The notes below the pieces were generated by a model. It was not told the DNA's origin and did not search any database. It was given only the letters and a program-made list of their open reading frames with translations. A stretch of 28,270 nucleotides of DNA. Source: JANLQX01 sp043775075. GTDB lineage: Bacteria; Actinomycetota; Acidimicrobiia; Acidimicrobiales; JANYDT01. Both the position numbers and the translations under genes were made by a program. This document shows, in pieces, positions 24,139 to 28,270 of this stretch. Numbering within the stretch: position 1 is the first letter of the stretch; every line of letters starts with the position of its first letter. The DNA lies in contig JAYVSS010000103.1 of NCBI GenBank assembly GCA_043775075.1, positions 1 through 28,270 of the forward strand, in the 5' to 3' direction.

Positions 24139-25101
24139 ATGTCGTATTTTTCTCGCCGAATGGCGAGCGTCATCCCACTGTTGTTCGTGGTGACGCTGCT
24201 GTGCTTTTCCATGCTGAAGTTGCTCCCTGGGAATCCGGTTCTTACGATCCTCGGGAACAGCTCCACCGATCCGGTAAAAGTTCAAGCGCTGACAAAACAA
24301 CTCGGTCTCGATCGTCCCTTCCCCGTGCAATACGGGAAGTGGCTAGGGAACTTCGTCACCGGCGACTTTGGCCGAACCTACAACCAGGGGGGCGGCGAGC
24401 CAGTGCGCAACGCCGTTCTCCGGGATGCGCCGGTGACATTGGAGCTCGCCCTTGTCGCTCTCCTACTGGGGTCGGCCATATCGGTCTTCCTCGGCATCGT
24501 GGGGGGATACCGATCCGGTACGAGGCTTGACCGGTTCATTAGCTTCGTGAACTACGCGATGTTGTCGTCTCCCAGTTTCGTCGTCGGGCCGATTTTGATC
24601 TTCTTCATCGCCCTGCAATGGAAATTTCTCCCGGTTGGACAGTTTGTTCCCTGGTCCGACGGGATTGTTGGCCATGTGAAATCGATCATCCTTCCAGCCA
24701 TCACCCTGGCCATCGGTTTGATTCCTAATCTCGCCAGAATCCTTCGCACAGATATGGAATCGACCTTGAAGGAAGACTTCATCATCATGGCGAAGAGCAA
24801 GGGTCTCACGGACCGACATATTCTTCTTCATCATGCTCTCCGTCCTTCGAGCCTGACCCTCATCACGGTCGCCGGTATCAACCTCGGTGGACTCATTAGC
24901 GGCGCCGTGATTGTCGAACGACTGTTCAATCTCCCCGGCCTTGGCTCGTTGCTGATCACCGGTATCTCTCAGCGGGAGTACCTCCTCGTGCTCGGCGTGG
25001 TTACCATCGTCACCGTTGTCATCCTGCTGGCGGCGACTGCCGTTGACCTCCTCTACGGCGTGCTCGACCCGCGAGTCCGTGCTGCCCGGGCGCTGGCATG
25101 A
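24139..25101 (+). CDS. DppB/OppB-type permease subunit of importer unit 1
   Basis: The protein has 320 residues and six predicted membrane segments (first about residues 10-30, last about 285-308). The N-terminal periplasmic-loop signature LPGNPVLTILG and LGLDRPFPVQYGKWLGNFVTGDFGRTY is standard for the B subunit. The EAA loop that contacts the ATPase reads DFIIMAKSKGLTDRHILLHH, with the conserved Gly. The end VDLLYGVLDPRVR is typical. It forms the channel with the following C-type subunit and is fed by the upstream binding protein. The start is ATG 24139 after a GAAAGG/GAGG purine-rich stretch. Its stop overlaps the start of the next gene by ATGA. Confidence 0.93.
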   Translation: MSYFSRRMASVIPLLFVVTLLCFSMLKLLPGNPVLTILGNSSTDPVKVQALTKQLGLDRPFPVQYGKWLGNFVTGDFGRTYNQGGGEPVRNAVLRDAPVTLELALVALLLGSAISVFLGIVGGYRSGTRLDRFISFVNYAMLSSPSFVVGPILIFFIALQWKFLPVGQFVPWSDGIVGHVKSIILPAITLAIGLIPNLARILRTDMESTLKEDFIIMAKSKGLTDRHILLHHALRPSSLTLITVAGINLGGLISGAVIVERLFNLPGLGSLLITGISQREYLLVLGVVTIVTVVILLAATAVDLLYGVLDPRVRAARALA

Positions 25102-26033
25102 ACGCCGCCGAACTAGTAGTTGCCGAGCAAGTGGCTCCGGCCAATCCAGTGATCGTTGCTGATCGAACCACCCGCAAGAAGTGGGGAATACCGTTCTGGG
25201 TGGCCACGGCATGGCTTGGTGTCCTGACCCTGGCGGCGATTCTTGCGCCGATTCTTCCCATCCGAAAAACCGACGATCCTGACTTCCTTCTTGGTGCCGC
25301 CGTCGGGGCCGGTGATTGGACGAGTTCATTCACCCGGTCTCACTGGCTCGGTGTCGACGACAGCGGCAACGATCTGCTGGCATATGCGCTGAAAGGCGCG
25401 AGGGTGTCGTTGACCGTCGGATTCGGGACGGTGTTGTTAGCCTTTTTGGTGGGCGGATGGGCGGGCATGGCGGCTGGATATTTCCGGGGGCGCTTGGACT
25501 CGGTCCTGGTGTTTGCGACCAATGCGATTCTTTCCATTCCGCCCCTTCTGTTCCTGCTGCTTCTCGTTTCCGTCCTGAGCGCGAACAGCGGCGGAGTGAG
25601 CTTGTGGAAGTTCATCTTCACGCTCGGAAGTCTGTCGATCCCGATCACCTTTCGGGTCGTACGCGCGGCGACGCTGCAACAAGCATCCAGGGAATACGTG
25701 GTGGCGGCACGGTCGATGGGAGCGAAGACTCGTCGTGTGCTGGTGCGAGAGATTCTTCCGAATGTGATCAAACCTGCGCTCGCCTATTCGCTTGTTGCGG
25801 TTGGGTCGGTCATGGTGATTGAGGGTGGGCTTTCCTTCCTCGGCGCCGGCCTAAGTGGCAACACCATCTCGTGGGGCAAGATGCTCCAGGTGGGTGCTGG
25901 ACTAAGCAAGCTAAAGGCGGCCCCCAACAACACGTTCGTGCCGGCCGGGTTTCTGTTCCTCACGGTGCTTTCGCTGAACTTTATTGGCGACAAGTTTCGT
26001 GAACGGCTCGAAGTTAAACAGGGTGGTATCTAA
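25098..26033 (+). CDS. DppC/OppC-type permease subunit of importer unit 1
   Basis: The protein has 311 residues. After a hydrophilic start and a first membrane segment (WVATAWLGVLTLAAILAPIL) it has the C-subunit signature HWLGVDDSGNDLLAYALKGARVSL, where Escherichia DppC-type proteins read LGTDxxGRDxxSR. The EAA loop is REYVVAARSMGAKTRRVLVR. The end GDKFRERLEVKQ matches the family's GDxLRDxLDPR end. It is translationally coupled to permease B. No ATP-binding subunits follow; after 45 bp the second leader begins, so the ATPases must be encoded elsewhere or downstream of the second unit. Confidence 0.92.
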   Translation: MNAAELVVAEQVAPANPVIVADRTTRKKWGIPFWVATAWLGVLTLAAILAPILPIRKTDDPDFLLGAAVGAGDWTSSFTRSHWLGVDDSGNDLLAYALKGARVSLTVGFGTVLLAFLVGGWAGMAAGYFRGRLDSVLVFATNAILSIPPLLFLLLLVSVLSANSGGVSLWKFIFTLGSLSIPITFRVVRAATLQQASREYVVAARSMGAKTRRVLVREILPNVIKPALAYSLVAVGSVMVIEGGLSFLGAGLSGNTISWGKMLQVGAGLSKLKAAPNNTFVPAGFLFLTVLSLNFIGDKFRERLEVKQGGI

Positions 26034-26078
26034 CAGCTCCACGCCGCGGCGGAGGGTGGCGTAGCTGGTTAGCTCCAT

Positions 26079-26228
26079 TTTAGTCGACGGAAGTTGACTT
26101 CTGTGATTGACGTCACTCGTAAAGCGCTACTACGGTGCAAGGCGGGAGGTGTCCGAGGTCACAGTTCGATCGCCCGCAGAAGTCCTCCTATTCCTTTCCC
26201 ACCAGTCTCATTCCCGAGGGGGAAATAT
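26079..26228 (+). promoter_or_regulatory. Leader of importer unit 2, copy 2 of the duplicated leader
   Basis: This is the second copy of the leader at 22123-22274, with the same ordered blocks and an overall length within 2 bp. TTCCC (26211-26215) can pair with GGGAA (26220-26224) over the GAGGGGG ribosome-binding site (26216-26222), as in copy 1. Retention of transcribed blocks such as gaggtgtccgaggtcacag, which lie between promoter and start codon, may mean the RNA itself matters, or only that the duplication is recent. Confidence 0.7.
26107..26136 (+). promoter_or_regulatory. Probable promoter of importer unit 2
   Basis: TTGACG (26107-26112), an 18-bp spacer and TACGGT (26131-26136) repeat exactly the elements of the unit 1 promoter while the middle of the spacer differs. 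That difference supports selection on the hexamers. Confidence 0.6.
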
Positions 26229-28052
26229 ATGATGTACCGCAAGCGGCTTGCCGCGCTAGTAGTCGTCGGTCTCGTCGCCGGCCTGCTCTCACCTGGAGTT
26301 TCCGAGGCCGCCAAAAAAAAGGCGAAGGCAGTCACCCGTCCGCCGGGAGCGAAAGCATCAGCTGAACGAAAGACTGCGTGCCAGAAGAAGGGCTACGCGA
26401 AATTTGGGTTCAAGAATCAAGGCCAGTGCATCGCTTATGGCGCTACGTCAGCCACCCCCGCTCCCGCGGCGACTCAGGCACCGGCGACTCAGGCACCGGC
26501 GACTCAGGCACCGGCGACTCAGGCACCGGCCGTCGCTGCTCCCGTTGCCACGGCCGGGAAGAAGGGTGGCAAGGTCATCATGGCCGTCGGCAACGAGAGC
26601 AACGGCTGGCTCCCGGCGACGCAGAACTGGGCCGCTGAAGGCACGCAGGTGTCGATTTCGGTGATCGAGCGGCTCATGGCCATTGACGACAAGGGTCAGC
26701 CCTCGCCGTGGTTGCTGAAGTCGATAACCCCTAACAGCAGCTACACCGAGTGGAAGATGACCGTCCGCGACGGCATCAAGTTCCACAATGGTGAGCCGCT
26801 TAACGCCGATGCCGTGGCCCAGAACATCGCCTCGGTCCGCAAGGGCTTCATCACCGCCAACATTCTCCTGAACCTCGGCGAGTGCAACATCGAGAGCGAG
26901 ATGGTCCTCACCTGCAAGACGAAGAAGCCGTGGGTCTCTTTTCCGATTTACTTCGCCGGTGCGCCCGGTGCCATCGTCGCCCCGGCCCAGATCAAGGCCA
27001 ACGACTCCACCAAGCCGATCGGCACCGGTCCGTTCGTGTTCAAGGAGTGGGTCCCGAACGTCAAGTTCGTGGCCACGAAGAACCCGAACTATTGGCAGAA
27101 GGGCCTTCCGGTGGCCGACGAGATCGAGTTCCGGGTGCTGCTCTCCGACGATGCCCGCCTCGCCCAGATACAGAGCGGCCAGATCGACTTCAGCCAGACG
27201 ACCCAGGCGGTCGCCGCCGTCGAGTACGAGAAGCTGGCCAAGGACAAGAAGGTGAAGGCCTACCTGAACGAGGGCGCCACGGCGATCAACTACGACCTGC
27301 TGAACAACGCCATTCCGCCGTTCAGCAACCGTGACTGCCGTCTTGCCGCCGCCCAGGCCCTCGACATCGACACCCTGATCAAGCTCCGGGCCCCGGGCTT
27401 CACCAAGGCGACCGGGCCGTTCGCCAAGGGCGTTGTCGGCTACCTCGCCGACCCCGGCTACCCGAAGTACGACCTCGACGCTGCCAAGGCCAGCTTCGAG
27501 AAGTGCAAGGCGGCCGGTCCGGCCTTCAGCGCCTTCACCATGGCGACGACGACCTCACCCGAGGCGATCGAGACCCGCAACATCAAAAAGCAGATGGTCG
27601 AGCGAGCCGGGTTCTCCATCAAGACGGTGGAGATCCCCCAGGACCAATACATCCCGGCGGCCCTGACCGGTTCGTTCCAGTGGCAGACCTGGCGTCTCTA
27701 TGGCTCTCCCGATCCCGACGGCGAGCGGATCTGGATGGCCTCGGAAACGGCCATCCCCGCTCCCGGCATCGCCCTCAACTTCGGGCGGGTGAAGGACGGC
27801 AACATCGATGCCGCCCTCGACCAGATCCGCGGCTCATCAGATCCCGTCGTGCGCCAGCGCGCTGCCGAGATCATCAACACGTCGTACGCCAGCGAGGTCT
27901 ACGCCATCTGGAACTGGAACACGAAGTACGTGATGGCGGGGTGCAACTCCTGCAGCGGGGTCGAAGACGCCCGTCTTCCCGATGGATCGAAGCCGCAGCT
28001 GAACCAGGGCGGCGTCTTCAACGGCCTCGCCTACCTGACCGGCAAGCAGTAG
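26229..28052 (+). CDS. Peptide/nickel-type ABC importer substrate-binding protein, paralogue with Cys module
   Basis: The protein has 607 residues and the same plan as the unit 1 protein: signal peptide (MMYRKRLAALVVVGLVAGLL, cut near SEA, no lipobox), the module TACQKKGYAKFGFKNQGQC, a TQAPA-repeat linker, then SBP_bac_5. Landmarks: WKMTVRDGIKFHNGEPLNA, KPWVSFPIYF, GTGPFVFKEWVPNVKFVA, NPNYWQKGLPVADEIEF and RLAQIQSGQIDF. The first 75 residues are nearly identical to the paralogue, whereas the binding domain is much more diverged, so the ligands may differ. From about 26830 the third codon positions are almost all C or G, more so than in the permease genes upstream, which fits strong expression. 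ATG 26229 is chosen over the longer frame to 26094 for the same reasons as in unit 1. Confidence 0.9.
   Translation: MMYRKRLAALVVVGLVAGLLSPGVSEAAKKKAKAVTRPPGAKASAERKTACQKKGYAKFGFKNQGQCIAYGATSATPAPAATQAPATQAPATQAPATQAPAVAAPVATAGKKGGKVIMAVGNESNGWLPATQNWAAEGTQVSISVIERLMAIDDKGQPSPWLLKSITPNSSYTEWKMTVRDGIKFHNGEPLNADAVAQNIASVRKGFITANILLNLGECNIESEMVLTCKTKKPWVSFPIYFAGAPGAIVAPAQIKANDSTKPIGTGPFVFKEWVPNVKFVATKNPNYWQKGLPVADEIEFRVLLSDDARLAQIQSGQIDFSQTTQAVAAVEYEKLAKDKKVKAYLNEGATAINYDLLNNAIPPFSNRDCRLAAAQALDIDTLIKLRAPGFTKATGPFAKGVVGYLADPGYPKYDLDAAKASFEKCKAAGPAFSAFTMATTTSPEAIETRNIKKQMVERAGFSIKTVEIPQDQYIPAALTGSFQWQTWRLYGSPDPDGERIWMASETAIPAPGIALNFGRVKDGNIDAALDQIRGSSDPVVRQRAAEIINTSYASEVYAIWNWNTKYVMAGCNSCSGVEDARLPDGSKPQLNQGGVFNGLAYLTGKQ
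26469..26528 (+). repeat. 15-bp in-frame repeat coding the TQAPA linker
   Basis: Four perfect copies of gcgactcaggcaccg run in tandem and encode Ala-Thr-Gln-Ala-Pro units between the Cys module and the binding domain. The unit 1 paralogue has fewer, less regular units at 22513-22550. Confidence 0.92.
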
Positions 28053-28086
28053 GCAAACTGCGAATCCAGGAAGGGCTGTCGAGTCC

Positions 28087-28270
28087 GTGAATTACCTCAT
28101 CCGTCGTCTGCTGCTGACGATCCCCCTGCTCCTGTTCGTCACCTTGGTGACCTTCAGCATGTTGTCGCTCATCAAGGGCGACCCGGCGAAGGTCTTTCTC
28201 GGAACGGCGTACACGGAGGAGAACGGGGCCATCGTCCGCAAAGACCTCGGGCTCGATAAGCCCTTCCCGA
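28087..28270 (+). CDS. DppB/OppB-type permease of importer unit 2, N-terminal part
   Basis: The gene is cut by the right edge after 61 codons. It starts at GTG 28087 after AGGAAGGG (28068-28075). The visible part has a first membrane segment (LLLTIPLLLFVTLVTFSML), then KGDPAKVFLGTAYT and VRKDLGLDKPFP, the same N-terminal layout as the unit 1 permease B (LPGNPVL and LGLDRPFP). It is clearly related to that protein but diverged. Together with the leader and binding protein before it, this repeats the gene order of unit 1. Confidence 0.9.
   Translation, partial: MNYLIRRLLLTIPLLLFVTLVTFSMLSLIKGDPAKVFLGTAYTEENGAIVRKDLGLDKPFP

Overview
The window is GC-rich, densely coded bacterial DNA with many GTG starts. 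It carries two LLM-class (flavin/F420-type) oxidoreductases, an AdnA/AdnB-like helicase-nuclease pair, a DUF222/13E12-type HNH protein, secreted Thr- or Ala/Pro-rich linkers and a promoter that would give a leaderless mRNA. Together these point to an actinomycete-like organism. My best guess is an uncultured or aquatic lineage near Acidimicrobiia, but this rests on family knowledge and has not been tested by a search.

Layout. 1-1.3 kb: the 3' end of a secreted PHB-depolymerase/feruloyl-esterase-type hydrolase, then a small secreted Thr-rich protein and a nested 72-bp palindrome. 1.4-6.6 kb (+): an LLM oxidoreductase, a VOC/glyoxalase-fold protein and two overlapping half-ABC exporters that form an asymmetric heterodimer. 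6.7-8.5 kb (-): a membrane fatty-acid desaturase preceded by a TetR regulator that is broken by three apparent -1 frameshifts and whose 3' tail is duplicated. 8.6-12.1 kb: a COG4119-type NUDIX hydrolase (+), a SirB1/transglutaminase-like protein (-), a membrane-anchored TlpA/DipZ-like thioredoxin (-) and a GT-C-like polytopic membrane protein (+). 12.1-20.7 kb (all - after a heptanucleotide repeat tract): an HNH endonuclease with its own near-consensus promoter, AdnB-like and AdnA-like subunits joined by an ATGA overlap, and a metallo-beta-lactamase-fold hydrolase. 20.8 kb: a 77-bp hairpin between divergent genes. 21.0-28.3 kb (+): a second LLM oxidoreductase, then two tandem peptide/nickel-type ABC importer units. 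The first unit is complete for binding protein, permease B and permease C. The second runs off the window inside permease B. Each unit is preceded by nearly the same leader of about 155 bp.

How parts work together. The ABC exporter halves have complementary degenerate and intact ATPase motifs, as in TM287/288-type exporters. The AdnA-like subunit has lost every recognisable ATPase motif but keeps an intact Fe-S RecB-type nuclease. Its partner keeps a full UvrD-type motor plus a nuclease, which suggests a single-motor, dual-nuclease break-resection machine. The two importer binding proteins share the leader, the signal peptide and a Cys-containing N-terminal module, while their ligand-binding domains have diverged. 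They also lack a lipobox, which is unusual for a monoderm. No ATPase subunit for the importers lies in the window.

I saw no rRNA, no tRNA, no insertion sequence and no CRISPR array. I found no clearly new defence or mobile system. The most unusual items are the motor-dead AdnA, the duplicated leader with the fused module, the two large nested palindromes and the frameshifted TetR.
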